A DNA stretch of 21,906 bases from CAYLKS01 sp964384205 [NCBI: uncultured bacterium] (GCA_964384205.1 CAYLKS010000016.1:1-21906); one strand, 5' to 3'; shown: positions 8,209 through 16,350, numbered from the stretch's first letter. Notes: generated from the letters alone by a model not told the origin. A program made the numbers and translations.

Positions 8209-8799
8209 TTAACTTTTGTCTTTAATAATAAAAGAAGATTTACCGTGATGAGTCGATTCATTGGGTTTGGTAATGTTCTCATCAGTTTTTTTCGTTGGCT
8301 CAGTAGTCGGTTTGTTTTTATCTTGCTGTTCATTATTAGTTTTAAAAGGAAACATACCGCTGGAAAGATTAGATGAGCTATCTTTTTTTATTTCTTCTTT
8401 TTTTGCAGAATCTTTTTTGGTCTCATCAATAGCAAAATCCATAATAATTTGTCCGCGCACTTTTGCTCCATCATTTATCACAATATTTGGTGCTTTGATA
8501 TCTCCAATTACCTTACCATCCTTTAATATTTCAATTTTTTCAGTAGCTTCTATATTTCCAATAATACTTCCGGAAATTGAAATGCTTGAAGCTTTAATAT
8601 CTGCTTTAATAAGTCCATCTTTTTTTACAAGAATTCCATTTTTGAGAATAATTTTCCCTTCAACTCTACCTTCAACAGTTAGAAATTCATCACCTTCAAT
8701 TTCACCAATAACCGTAATGGACTTACTGATAGTAGTTCCAGTAATATGTTGATGATCAAAATCATCAACTAAATCATCTAGCCCCCTAAAATCAGACAT
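8209..8799 (-). CDS. Bactofilin (polymer-forming cytoskeletal protein)
   Basis: Bactofilins assemble without nucleotide into filaments and scaffold cell-shape, stalk, polar or chromosome-positioning machinery. Residues about 25-125 show the short hydrophobic-Gly repeats of the right-handed beta-helix: VIGEIEG, VEGRVEGKI, DGLIKADI, ISGSIIGNI, DGKVIGDI and GAKVRGQI. The flanks are disordered: a short acidic N-terminus, and a C-terminal tail of about 65 residues rich in Lys, Ser, Thr, Asn and Pro, ending in a short hydrophobic-basic segment. There is no membrane helix. ATG 8799 follows GGGAGA. The unusual feature is context: the gene lies between rpsP (22 bases upstream) and khpA, inside the ribosome-assembly operon. 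Confidence 0.92.
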   Translation of the reverse strand: MSDFRGLDDLVDDFDHQHITGTTISKSITVIGEIEGDEFLTVEGRVEGKIILKNGILVKKDGLIKADIKASSISISGSIIGNIEATEKIEILKDGKVIGDIKAPNIVINDGAKVRGQIIMDFAIDETKKDSAKKEEIKKDSSSNLSSGMFPFKTNNEQQDKNKPTTEPTKKTDENITKPNESTHHGKSSFIIKDKS

Positions 8800-8821
8800 A
8801 AACTCTCCCTTTACTTAAAGG

Positions 8822-9178
8822 TTATTCTTGAGCTTTTTGTTTTTTCTTTTTAGGTTTTTCTAACTTGGTTTCTTTAGAAGCTAATTTAGCTTCTATTTCT
8901 TCTTCAGATAAACCTTGTTTTTTTAGTTGTTGTTTTTCAAAGAAATTAACTTTTTGTAATAAATTCTTAACAGTATCTGTTGGAATAACTCCTTTACTTA
9001 ACCATTTTTCTACTTTATCTTCTTTGATTGTAATGGTCATTGGTTTTGTTATAGGATTATAGAAACCTATAACATCTAAATACTTGCCGTCACGTTTTTT
9101 TCGTGAATCAACAACAACTATTCTGTAAAAAGGTTTCTTCTTAGAACCCATTCGAGTAAGTCTCATTTTTACTGCCAA
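8822..9178 (-). CDS. rpsP: 30S ribosomal protein S16
   Basis: Small-subunit assembly protein. [38 protein letters not shown] is the conserved S16 core, followed by [16 protein letters not shown]. At 118 residues it is longer than the usual 80-90: the last 35 or so residues form a charged helix-like extension ([21 protein letters not shown]) ending in a Lys-rich tail, seen in some other lineages. It lies 19 bases downstream of ffh and 22 bases upstream of the bactofilin, all on the same strand. The ATG at 9178 is preceded by a GGAGGT sequence. Confidence 0.95.
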   Translation of the reverse strand: MAVKMRLTRMGSKKKPFYRIVVVDSRKKRDGKYLDVIGFYNPITKPMTITIKEDKVEKWLSKGVIPTDTVKNLLQKVNFFEKQQLKKQGLSEEEIEAKLASKETKLEKPKKKKQKAQE

Positions 9179-9197
9179 TGTTCTTTACCTCCGGTTT

Positions 9198-10514
9198 TTA
9201 AAATTTACTCATGATCTTTTTTTGATCAATTTTACTGAATTTTTTCATCATTTTTTTCATAGTATTGAATTGCTTAATTAATCTATTTATTTCAGAAACA
9301 GGCCGTCCACTACCTAAAGCAATTCTCTTTCTTCTACTACCATTAAGAATTTCAGGTTTTCTTCTTTCTTCAGGTGTCATAGATAAAATTATAGCTTCAA
9401 TATGTTTTAACTGTTTATCATCAACATTTGCTTCTTTTAACATTTTTGAATCCACCCCAGGTATCATAGAAATAATCTGTTTTAGTGGTCCCATTTTTTT
9501 TATTTGCTGTAATTGATCTAAGAAATCTTCAAGGGTGAATTGATTTTTTCGAATTCTTTTTTCCAGTTCAGCTGCTTTTTTTTCATCAAAGACTTCTTGA
9601 GCTTTTTCAACTAATGATACAATATCACCCATTCCAAGAATTCTGGAAGCCAGCCTATCAGGATAAAATTCTTCAATATCACTTAATTTCTCTCCTGTAC
9701 CAATAAATTTAATTGGCTTGCCTGTTATATCAACAATTGATAATGCAGCGCCACCACGGGTATCTCCGTCTAACTTAGTAAGAATTATACCTGAAACTTC
9801 CAGACGAGAATTGAATTCTTTTGCCATGTTAACAGCATCTTGACCAATCATTGCATCAACTATTAACAATGTTTCAGAAGGTTTAACATTATTTTTTATA
9901 TCTTCCAATTCCTTCATCATATCTTCATCAATATGAAGCCTGCCCGCAGTATCAAGAATAACTATATCATGTAATTTAGAAGTAGCGTGATCTATAGAAT
10001 TTTTACAAATTTCAACCGGATTTTTATTTTCTTCAAAATATACAGGAATGTTTAGAGCTGCTCCAATTTTTTTTAATTGATCAATAGCTGCTGGCCTGTA
10101 TATATCTGCTGCTACTAATAGAGGATTCTTTTTCTTTTTTCGTAAAAAATTTGCAAGCTTACCTGCAAATGTTGTCTTTCCTGAACCCTGTAAACCACAA
10201 AGCATTATAACAGCAGGAGGTGTTCCGCCTAAATTTAACTGTCTATTTTCCCCACCTAAAATTTTTATTAATTCATCATGAACAATTTTTATAAAAGCCT
10301 GACCGGGAGTTATGCTTGCTATAACTTCCTGTCCTAAAGCTTTTTCTTTAATGTCTGAAATTAATTTTTTTACTACTTTGTAATTAACATCAGCAGCAAG
10401 TAATGCTAATTTAATTTCTTTAATAGTATCTTTTATATTCTCTTCTGTTATTTTACCATATCCACGGATTTTATGAAATATCTTCTCAAACTTTTCACTT
10501 AAGTCATTAAACAT
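9198..10514 (-). CDS. ffh: Signal recognition particle GTPase Ffh
   Basis: Binds 4.5S/SRP RNA and signal sequences and delivers ribosomes to FtsY at the membrane. N domain about 1-88, then the G domain with GLQGSGKTT (G1, near 107-115), DTAGRLH (G3), TKLDGD (G4) and FIGTGEKLSDIEEF, then the M domain with the RNA-binding segment SRRKRIALGSGRPVSEINRL and a Met/Lys-rich finger-loop region. The 438-residue length is normal. ATG 10512-10514 is preferred because AAGGGA lies 8 bases upstream; the in-frame TTG at 10520 would leave only two bases of spacing. It is the first gene of the minus-strand block and diverges from aroF across 138 bases. Confidence 0.96.
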   Translation of the reverse strand: MFNDLSEKFEKIFHKIRGYGKITEENIKDTIKEIKLALLAADVNYKVVKKLISDIKEKALGQEVIASITPGQAFIKIVHDELIKILGGENRQLNLGGTPPAVIMLCGLQGSGKTTFAGKLANFLRKKKKNPLLVAADIYRPAAIDQLKKIGAALNIPVYFEENKNPVEICKNSIDHATSKLHDIVILDTAGRLHIDEDMMKELEDIKNNVKPSETLLIVDAMIGQDAVNMAKEFNSRLEVSGIILTKLDGDTRGGAALSIVDITGKPIKFIGTGEKLSDIEEFYPDRLASRILGMGDIVSLVEKAQEVFDEKKAAELEKRIRKNQFTLEDFLDQLQQIKKMGPLKQIISMIPGVDSKMLKEANVDDKQLKHIEAIILSMTPEERRKPEILNGSRRKRIALGSGRPVSEINRLIKQFNTMKKMMKKFSKIDQKKIMSKF

Positions 10515-10546
10515 AATCAAATTCCCTTTGTAAAAATTTGCCTCTT

Positions 10547-10575
10547 AATTTACTAAATAATTATAGATAAATCAA
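10547..10575 (-). promoter_or_regulatory. Possible ffh operon promoter
   Basis: On the minus strand, TTGATT (10570-10575) and TAAATT (10547-10552) are separated by 17 bases, giving a predicted start near 10540 and a 26-base leader before ffh. The hexamers match only partly, but spacing and position are right. Confidence 0.35.
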
Positions 10576-10592
10576 GTATTTTTTTTATCTAT
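10563..10592. repeat. Inverted repeat in the ffh-aroF divergent region
   Basis: Arms ATAGATAAA (10563-10571) and TTTATCTAT (10584-10592) are exact reverse complements, 12 bases apart. They overlap the predicted -35 of ffh and lie just upstream of the aroF promoter, so a shared operator is possible. AT-rich sequence makes a chance origin plausible. Confidence 0.3.
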
Positions 10593-10617
10593 TGCTTTTT
10601 TTTGAATATTATGTTAT

Positions 10618-10623
10618 TATAAT
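10618..10623 (+). promoter_or_regulatory. -10 element of the aroF-pheA promoter
   Basis: A consensus TATAAT is followed 30 bases later by the aroF ATG. The best -35 candidate, TTGCTT (10592-10597), is 20 bases upstream, longer than the usual spacing. The predicted transcript start is near 10630. Confidence 0.5.
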
Positions 10624-10652
10624 CCATAAAAACTTAAAACGAGGACATTGAG

Positions 10653-11477
10653 ATGAATAAAGATTTTTTATATTCCAGGTCTAATAATGAGCACACTAAA
10701 ATCAAATTAAAAAATGATATTACAATTGGTGAGGATTTTGTAATTATAGCAGGGCCATGCAGTGTAGAATCTTATGAACAAGTGCTAACTATTGCAAAAT
10801 CTGTAAAAAAATCGGGAGCTCATATTTTAAGAGGAGGGGCTTTTAAACCAAGGACTTCTCCTTATTCTTTTCAAGGACTGGGGCTTGAGGGCTTGAAAAT
10901 TTTGTATGAAGTTTCTAGATTAGTTAAGCTTCCAACTGTAACTGAAGTATTAGATCCAAGAGATGTGTCATGGGTTTCAGAATTTGTAGATATTTTGCAA
11001 GTTGGCGCTCGTAATATGCAAAATTTTTCTCTTTTAACAGAGATTGGAAAAACACAAAAACCTGTAATATTAAAAAGAGGAATGTATTCTACATTACAAG
11101 AATGGCTTAATAGTGCTGAATATATTTTAAAAGAAGGCAATCCGAATGTTATTTTGTGTGAAAGAGGCATAAGAACATTTGAAACATATACAAGGAATAC
11201 TTTAGATTTAAGTATTGTATCGGCAGTAAAAGAATTGACTCATCTTCCAATAATTGTTGATCCTTCTCATGCTACTGGGCGGCCATCTCTTATTGGACCA
11301 ATGTCTCTTGCAAGTGTATTTTCAGGAGCTGATGGAATTATGGTAGAGGTACATCATGACCCAAAAAATGCCTTAAGTGATAAGGATCAGGCTTTACTTC
11401 CAGAAGAGTTTGATAACTTAGTGAAACAGATTAATAAAACCGTTAATTTTTATTATAATTTAAAAAATGAGGGATAA
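10653..11477 (+). CDS. aroF: 3-deoxy-7-phosphoheptulonate (DAHP) synthase, type I-beta, catalytic domain only
   Basis: Condenses phosphoenolpyruvate with erythrose 4-phosphate, the first step of the shikimate pathway. The AroF/KDPG-like core is complete: [74 protein letters not shown] and VEVHHDP, including metal-binding Cys, His, Glu and Asp positions. At 274 residues it has neither the N-terminal ferredoxin-like regulatory domain of Thermotoga enzymes nor a fused chorismate mutase, resembling short archaeal forms that are feedback-insensitive. ATG 10653 follows AGGA by 7 bases. It runs directly into pheA. Any regulation would have to be transcriptional or through association with the next gene's product. 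Confidence 0.93.
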   Translation: MNKDFLYSRSNNEHTKIKLKNDITIGEDFVIIAGPCSVESYEQVLTIAKSVKKSGAHILRGGAFKPRTSPYSFQGLGLEGLKILYEVSRLVKLPTVTEVLDPRDVSWVSEFVDILQVGARNMQNFSLLTEIGKTQKPVILKRGMYSTLQEWLNSAEYILKEGNPNVILCERGIRTFETYTRNTLDLSIVSAVKELTHLPIIVDPSHATGRPSLIGPMSLASVFSGADGIMVEVHHDPKNALSDKDQALLPEEFDNLVKQINKTVNFYYNLKNEG

Positions 11478-11481
11478 TAAT

Positions 11482-12543
11482 ATGCAATTAAAAGAATTGA
11501 GAGATAATATCGATAATATCGATTTCCAGATTTTGAAATTATTAAATGAACGTTATGAAAATGCTTTGAAAATTAGTAAACTAAAAGATAAAATAGAAGA
11601 TCAAAATAGAGAACAGGAAATCTTTGAGAAAGTGAAGAATAATTCTTTTAAACTTTTAGATGCATCCTTTATAACTGATGTCTATAAAAAAATTATAACT
11701 TATAGTAGGGAACTTCAATCCAAAGATTTAAAACTTATTGGTTTTCAAGGAGAACATGGGGCTTATTCAGAAGAAGCAGCTATTACTTATAATAGAGAAT
11801 ATGTGCCAATTCCTTTCTCAGAATTTAAAGAGATTTTTGATAATGTTGAAAAGGGTATTTTAGATTATGGAATTGTACCTGTTGAAAATTCTATTGGTGG
11901 AGCTGTTACTGAAGTAAATGATCTTTTATTAAATACAAATCTTTATATAGTAGGAGAAATGAAAATTAAAATCAATCATTGTTTGTTAAAAAATAAAGAA
12001 ACAGATTATAGAGATTTGAGAGTCGTTTATTCTCATCCTCAGGCTCTTGCTCAATGTAGAAATTTTTTGATAAGGAATAAATTAGAAGCAAGGCCATACT
12101 ATAATACAGCTGGAGCTGCTAAAATGTTAGCATCAGAAAAACCTAATGGAGCTGCTGTAATAGCTGGTAAATTATGTGCTAAATTATATAATTTAGAAAT
12201 AATCAAAGAAAATATTGAGGATAATTACAACAATATTACCAGATTTGTTATTATTGCAAAGCAACCAAGTGAAAAAGGTAATAAATGTTCAATCGTTTTT
12301 TCCACACCTCATAAAGCAGGAACATTATTTAATATTTTAAAAATATTTGCAGAAGCAAAAATTAATCTGACAAGAATAGAATCGATCTCAATGATAGAAG
12401 ATAAATTAAATTATGCTTTTTTTCTTGATTTTATTGGCAATCCTAATGATAAAATTATTGGAGATACATTAAATAAAGTGAAAAAAGAAACTTCAATGTA
12501 TAAATTTCTGGGTTGCTATCAAGAGTCGAAAATAAAATTTTAA
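11482..12543 (+). CDS. pheA: Bifunctional chorismate mutase/prephenate dehydratase
   Basis: Converts chorismate to prephenate and then phenylpyruvate, the phenylalanine branch. In 353 residues: an AroQ-type chorismate mutase helix bundle (1-80, LRDNIDNIDFQILKLLNER), a prephenate dehydratase domain (about 84-262) with GFQGEHGAYSE, VPVENSIGG, SHPQALAQC, NTAGAA (208-213) and the catalytic ITRF (T253-R254-F255), then a C-terminal ACT domain (about 268-350). The Phe-binding ESRP motif of regulated enzymes reads ESIS here (300-303). ATG 11482 is chosen because GAGGG lies 8 bases upstream; the in-frame ATG 11467 overlaps aroF and has no ribosome binding site. Only 4 bases separate it from the aroF stop, so the pair forms one operon. 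Confidence 0.93.
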   Translation: MQLKELRDNIDNIDFQILKLLNERYENALKISKLKDKIEDQNREQEIFEKVKNNSFKLLDASFITDVYKKIITYSRELQSKDLKLIGFQGEHGAYSEEAAITYNREYVPIPFSEFKEIFDNVEKGILDYGIVPVENSIGGAVTEVNDLLLNTNLYIVGEMKIKINHCLLKNKETDYRDLRVVYSHPQALAQCRNFLIRNKLEARPYYNTAGAAKMLASEKPNGAAVIAGKLCAKLYNLEIIKENIEDNYNNITRFVIIAKQPSEKGNKCSIVFSTPHKAGTLFNILKIFAEAKINLTRIESISMIEDKLNYAFFLDFIGNPNDKIIGDTLNKVKKETSMYKFLGCYQESKIKF

Positions 12544-12548
12544 AAAAA

Positions 12549-12577
12549 TTGACAATATACCAAAAAAATCATATATT
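12549..12577 (+). promoter_or_regulatory. Strong promoter placing transcription start at the GGDEF gene ATG
   Basis: TTGACA (12549-12554), 17 bases, TATATT (12572-12577): 6/6 and 5/6 matches to sigma-70 consensus at ideal spacing. The predicted +1, seven bases after the -10, is 12584, the A of the start codon. No Shine-Dalgarno sequence lies between promoter and ATG, so the mRNA is predicted to be leaderless. Confidence 0.65.
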
Positions 12578-12583
12578 TAAATT

Positions 12584-14029
12584 ATGAGCAATAAAAATAT
12601 AAAAGTATGTATTATTGATGATTCATTAATGTATAGAACATATCTAAAAAAATTGCTAAAAGAATATAATGCATCTATAGAAATATTTGAATATTCTGAT
12701 AATTTATACTTACTTCAAGAAATAGCTAACATAAAACCTGACATAATAATATCAGATATAGAATTAAAATATATTAAAGGATTTTCTTTAGTGCATATAA
12801 TAAAAAATATATTAAAGATTGAAGTTCCAATTATTTTAATTAGCGGTGTCTGGAATAATAAATATGGGATATATCTTGCTAAAAAATTTGGCCAGTTTTA
12901 TATATTATCAAAAAATTTTAGTAACAGAATGTTGTATAATCTTTTAAATAATTTAATTTATAAGCTAAAGAGAGATGTTTATAAAAATATAGAAAGTACA
13001 AATATAGAAAAAATACTAAGCTTATATATCCAATCATTAGAAAAACAAATATCTCAAAAAGAGCTTTTAGAGGACTTATCTATTTTAAATATTTATATCC
13101 ATAAAAAAGATGATTATATCTATTATTTATTTAAAGTAATAGATAATTATCTTTTCATAAATAATGTTTATATTATATATACTAAAAAAAACACTCATTA
13201 TATATACAGATATTCTTTTTCAAAAGTTCATAGTAAATGTTTAAAATACATTGATAAACATGTTATCTCTAAAAGAAATACTAAATTAATAACTTTAGAA
13301 AATAAAAATAATGAATATATTTTTACTGATATAAAAAAGAATTCAGAGGAATTAGCAAAAGAACATTTATATATTTTTAGATATAAAAAAATAGTAAAAG
13401 AAATATTCAAATTTAGAATATATCTTGAATATATTTATGATAATATGTTAGGGGATTTTCTCAATATATTAAAACTATTTTTGGATAATAGTGTTAGAAA
13501 TTTATTGCTAACAGAATATGTAATTTACAGTTCACAAATTGACCAATTGACACAGCTTTATAATAGAGTATATCTTTATGAATTTTTGGAAGAATTGGAA
13601 AAAAATTTTCAAAATAATCAAATTGATTATTCTCTGATATTAATTGATATAGATTTTTTTAAAGAGGTAAATGATACCTATGGTCATATAGCGGGCGATT
13701 ATGTTTTAAAAGAAATTTCTTCTATCTTAGTTGATAATGTAAGACCCTTTGATGAAGTATTTCGCATAGGAGGAGAAGAAATATTAATAGTTTTACCAAA
13801 TACAGAGCTTAATATTGCAAAAAAAGTGGCAGATAGGTTATTACAACAGATTAGAAACTATAACTTTGTTTTTGAAGATAAGGAAATAAAAATTAGAATA
13901 TCAGCTGGAATTTATAGTAGAAAATTATTAAATGAAGATGATAAACCTCTCGATATTATAAAGTATGCAGATTATTATCTATACCAAGCAAAAAGAAATG
14001 GGCGGGATCAAGTTAAAAGTCCTTTTTAA
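12584..14029 (+). CDS. Response regulator with GGDEF (diguanylate cyclase) output
   Basis: Predicted two-component regulator that makes cyclic di-GMP. The N-terminal receiver domain (about 5-120) has the acidic pair D12/D13, phosphoacceptor D58 (IIISDIEL), S87 and K110. Residues about 125-310 form a Lys/Ile/Tyr/Asn-rich helical region that I do not recognise. The GGDEF domain (about 320-481) has LTQLYNRVYLYEFL, LILIDIDFFKEVNDTYGH and the active-site loop RIGGEEI (GGEE at 396-399), so it should be catalytic. An RxxD inhibitory site (R387-D390) sits five residues before GGEE, implying product feedback. There is no adjacent sensor kinase. It has its own promoter after pheA and overlaps the next gene by 32 bases. 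Confidence 0.88.
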   Translation: MSNKNIKVCIIDDSLMYRTYLKKLLKEYNASIEIFEYSDNLYLLQEIANIKPDIIISDIELKYIKGFSLVHIIKNILKIEVPIILISGVWNNKYGIYLAKKFGQFYILSKNFSNRMLYNLLNNLIYKLKRDVYKNIESTNIEKILSLYIQSLEKQISQKELLEDLSILNIYIHKKDDYIYYLFKVIDNYLFINNVYIIYTKKNTHYIYRYSFSKVHSKCLKYIDKHVISKRNTKLITLENKNNEYIFTDIKKNSEELAKEHLYIFRYKKIVKEIFKFRIYLEYIYDNMLGDFLNILKLFLDNSVRNLLLTEYVIYSSQIDQLTQLYNRVYLYEFLEELEKNFQNNQIDYSLILIDIDFFKEVNDTYGHIAGDYVLKEISSILVDNVRPFDEVFRIGGEEILIVLPNTELNIAKKVADRLLQQIRNYNFVFEDKEIKIRISAGIYSRKLLNEDDKPLDIIKYADYYLYQAKRNGRDQVKSPF

Positions 14030-15002
14030 AATATTAATATTGTTTTTTTTAATCAATTCAATATATTCTCAAGAAGTTCTTATCAGATGGGCTTATCAGC
14101 CAGATAAATCTACAGATTTTACAGTCGGTATAAGAGAAGGAATAGTTAAATTAAAAAATAATCAAGGAATAAATTTTTACAAACTTATTGTAGATTCTAC
14201 ACGAGCAGATTTTATAATAAAATTAATACATCAAAATGGGAAGAATCGTTTTCAAATTTTGCCAAATGAGAATACAAAAACTTCAATATATTCTGCTGGG
14301 AAATTGGATTTTTTCTCAGCACCACTTGCTCCTGAAAATATTGATTTGTATAAAACAGAACCAATAACTCTTAAAGATAGTAATTTATATTTTTTGATAA
14401 CTGCTGATGGCTATCATTATGCAAAACTTTATATTATATCTCAATATCTTAATAATCCTATTGAAAGTTCAATAAAAACATCATCAGATTGGATACCTGC
14501 AAAGATAACATATTCTATTCCTGTGACAATTGACAAATTGGAAAAATATGAATTACCATATCTTGATATGGAAACAACATTAGAAGGTTTTGTAAATTTA
14601 TATTCTATGGAACTTATTGAGCAATTGACAGATGAAAAAATAAATATAAATGTAAATCAAATAAAAGAAATTAAATCTTACTCTCAAACCAATAGAGATA
14701 CTATTTTGTGGTATAATAGGGGAAAAGTATTGAAATATTTTAAAATGAAAAGAAGATATACTTATGTTGATCAAAAAGAAGGTTTTATGGATATATTTTT
14801 GAAAAATGGCGATTTAAAAACCACTTATTTACCAGATACAACATTTTTTTTATTTAAATATGATAATAAAGTAGATACTATATATTTTTCTGGTTTTTTT
14901 TGGATGGAAGAGTTAGGAAAGTCAAAATATAATTATATATGGGAACGGACATATAATCAGAGAGTAGATAAAAAATTTCTCATCAATTTAGAATTGAAAT
15001 AG
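13998..15002 (+). CDS. Secreted protein of unknown function, overlapping the GGDEF gene
   Basis: About 334 residues I do not recognise. The chosen ATG (13998) gives a classic export signal: a short basic start (GGIKLKVLFK), the hydrophobic core ILILFFLINS and cleavage probably after IYS, before QEV. The longer frame from 13965 would put a polar segment before the signal, so it is less likely. The mature part is rich in aromatic and charged residues and beta-like segments, with no transmembrane helix and no cysteine. The last third (KMKRRYTYVDQKEGFMDIFL to the end) suggests a soluble or outer-membrane-associated beta-rich domain. The 32-base overlap with the diguanylate cyclase gene implies coupled expression, so it may act in the same surface-related response. 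That link is inference from context. Confidence 0.7.
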   Translation: MGGIKLKVLFKILILFFLINSIYSQEVLIRWAYQPDKSTDFTVGIREGIVKLKNNQGINFYKLIVDSTRADFIIKLIHQNGKNRFQILPNENTKTSIYSAGKLDFFSAPLAPENIDLYKTEPITLKDSNLYFLITADGYHYAKLYIISQYLNNPIESSIKTSSDWIPAKITYSIPVTIDKLEKYELPYLDMETTLEGFVNLYSMELIEQLTDEKININVNQIKEIKSYSQTNRDTILWYNRGKVLKYFKMKRRYTYVDQKEGFMDIFLKNGDLKTTYLPDTTFFLFKYDNKVDTIYFSGFFWMEELGKSKYNYIWERTYNQRVDKKFLINLELK

Positions 15003-15022
15003 AAGAAGGTTGATAATATAAT
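14994..15022 (+). promoter_or_regulatory. Promoter of the arsenate reductase gene
   Basis: TTGAAA (14994-14999) and a consensus TATAAT (15017-15022) lie 17 bases apart, overlapping the end of the preceding gene. The predicted start near 15029 leaves a leader of about 82 bases. Short inverted arms GATAATA (15012-15018) and TATTATC (15032-15038) span the -10 and start site and could be an operator, but they are AT-only. Confidence 0.55.
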
Positions 15023-15110
15023 AGTTTTAATTATTATCTTTTATTTAGCGAAAGAGAGTTGTCAATTGTAGTTATTACAAGAGTTACAAAGGAAAAGAGA
15101 GGAGAAATCA

Positions 15111-15539
15111 ATGAGGAAAAGGGTGTTGTTTGTATGTGTGCATAATTCTGCACGAAGCCAGATGGCAGAGGTTTTTCTTAATAAATATGGTTCAGATAAA
15201 TTTTATGCAGAAAGTGCAGGTCTTGAACCGGGTGAATTAAATCCTATTGTTGTAGATGCAATGAAAGAAATAGGTATTGATATATCAAATAATAAGACAA
15301 AAGGGGTTTTTGATTTTTTAAAGCAGGGTAAAAAATATGATATAGTAATCACTGTTTGTGATGAATCTAATTCTGAAAGATGTCCGACTTTCCCCGGTCA
15401 GGCAGAACGTTATCATTGGGGATTTGAAGATCCATCATCTTTTGAAGGAAGTTATGAGGAAAAATTAGCTAAAACGCGTAAGGTTAGAGAGCAAATAAAG
15501 GATAAGATTTTAGAGTTTATAAAAAATTATGGAAAATAA
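15111..15539 (+). CDS. arsC: Arsenate reductase, thioredoxin-coupled low-molecular-weight phosphatase type
   Basis: Reduces arsenate to arsenite using an intramolecular disulfide relay recycled by thioredoxin. The 142-residue protein has the LMW-PTP loop VCVHNSARSQMAEVF with nucleophile C9 and R15, the two relay cysteines C83 (ITVCDESN) and C91 (ERCPTFPG), and the general acid in FEDPSS (D107). All three cysteines of the pI258 ArsC mechanism are therefore present; a plain tyrosine phosphatase would lack the pair. It is monocistronic, with its own promoter and a good AGGAG 6 bases before the ATG. No arsR, arsB or acr3 lies next to it, so if it confers resistance the arsenite exporter is elsewhere. 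Confidence 0.92.
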   Translation: MRKRVLFVCVHNSARSQMAEVFLNKYGSDKFYAESAGLEPGELNPIVVDAMKEIGIDISNNKTKGVFDFLKQGKKYDIVITVCDESNSERCPTFPGQAERYHWGFEDPSSFEGSYEEKLAKTRKVREQIKDKILEFIKNYGK

Positions 15540-15553
15540 ATTTTTATAGTCAG

Positions 15554-15569
15554 TTACTTAGTAAAGTAA
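15554..15569. terminator. Weak bidirectional terminator between convergent genes
   Basis: TTACTT (15554-15559) and AAGTAA (15564-15569) form a 6-bp stem with a 4-base loop in the 34-base gap between arsC and the convergent DUF4097 gene. T-rich sequence lies nearby on both strands, but the stem is short and AT-rich. Confidence 0.3.
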
Positions 15570-15573
15570 TGAG

Positions 15574-16350
15574 TTATTTCAAGATTTTTATACTACCATT
15601 TATCGTAGATAGATCCATTTGATATGTTCCATTTCCCAGCTGAATTTCTAAGCTTTTAGGGCCAAAGCCGGATTTTACCTTCCATCCAAAATCATTTTTT
15701 ATAGAACCATTGATAGTTGATGCAGATATTTTTCCATCAAAATGTTCTGGTAATCTTATACTTATTCCGCCATTTACTGTAGATGCTTCTAAGTCATTTG
15801 ATAAGTTAGAAAAATCAGCTGTAATGGAGCCATTTACTGTTTCTATATTTGATCTTTTAGAAAATATGCAGGCTGCTATTGAGATTTTCCCATTAACAGT
15901 TTCAATATCAAATTGTTTAGCTTTTAATTGTAGACATTGTACATTTCCGTTAACAGTTTCAATATCAAAGTCGAGAGGTTTTTCCGGGATTTGTAAACTA
16001 ATTTTTACTTCTGGATATTTTTTTGAAAATAATTCCCATAAAGAAGATTTTCGTTTTATTTTATTGATTTTTATTTTTAAAGTACCATTTTTTTGAGTAA
16101 TTTCAATTACTTTATTTAGTAATTCTTCCTGGCTCATTTCCTTTATCCATTTTCCTTTGATTTTTATATTAAGTTTTATTTCGTTGGAATTAGTGTTTTT
16201 AAGAATAATATCTCCATTAACATTTTCAACTGTTATTGATTCGATATTTGATGGATCAAAATTTTTGCTGAAAGCTTTTTCAAAATAGGAACCTTCTCCG
16301 AAAATTGTTAGATTAAAGAATATAATCCATAGAATAAAAAATTGTTTCAT
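15574..16350 (-). CDS. Secreted DUF4097-family repeat protein (putative adhesin-like)
   Basis: A 258-residue exported protein with an N-terminal signal sequence (about 1-18) and a run of short beta-strand repeats built on (T/S)(V/I)NGxI: at least seven copies, such as ENVNGDI, ETVNGNV, ETVNGKI, ETVNGSI, STVNGGI, STINGSI and a final STINGSI near the C-terminus. This is the DUF4097 pattern, predicted to fold as a beta-solenoid; relatives are annotated as putative adhesins but the function is not established. Residues 66-120 form a charged, less repetitive insert. There is no C-terminal anchor or LPXTG motif. ATG 16350 has GGAGG 5 bases upstream. It is single-gene, convergent with arsC and divergent from the sigma-54 activator across an unusual 834-base region. 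Confidence 0.85.
   Translation of the reverse strand: MKQFFILWIIFFNLTIFGEGSYFEKAFSKNFDPSNIESITVENVNGDIILKNTNSNEIKLNIKIKGKWIKEMSQEELLNKVIEITQKNGTLKIKINKIKRKSSLWELFSKKYPEVKISLQIPEKPLDFDIETVNGNVQCLQLKAKQFDIETVNGKISIAACIFSKRSNIETVNGSITADFSNLSNDLEASTVNGGISIRLPEHFDGKISASTINGSIKNDFGWKVKSGFGPKSLEIQLGNGTYQMDLSTINGSIKILK

Noticed and set aside
8261-8752. 163-codon open frame on the plus strand opposite the bactofilin gene
   Set aside because: It is antisense to a clear bactofilin, has no ribosome binding site, and its hydrophobic pattern mirrors the beta-helix repeats of the real gene.
12544-12583. Cyclic di-GMP riboswitch controlling the GGDEF gene
   Set aside because: The 40-base gap is too short and contains only promoter elements.
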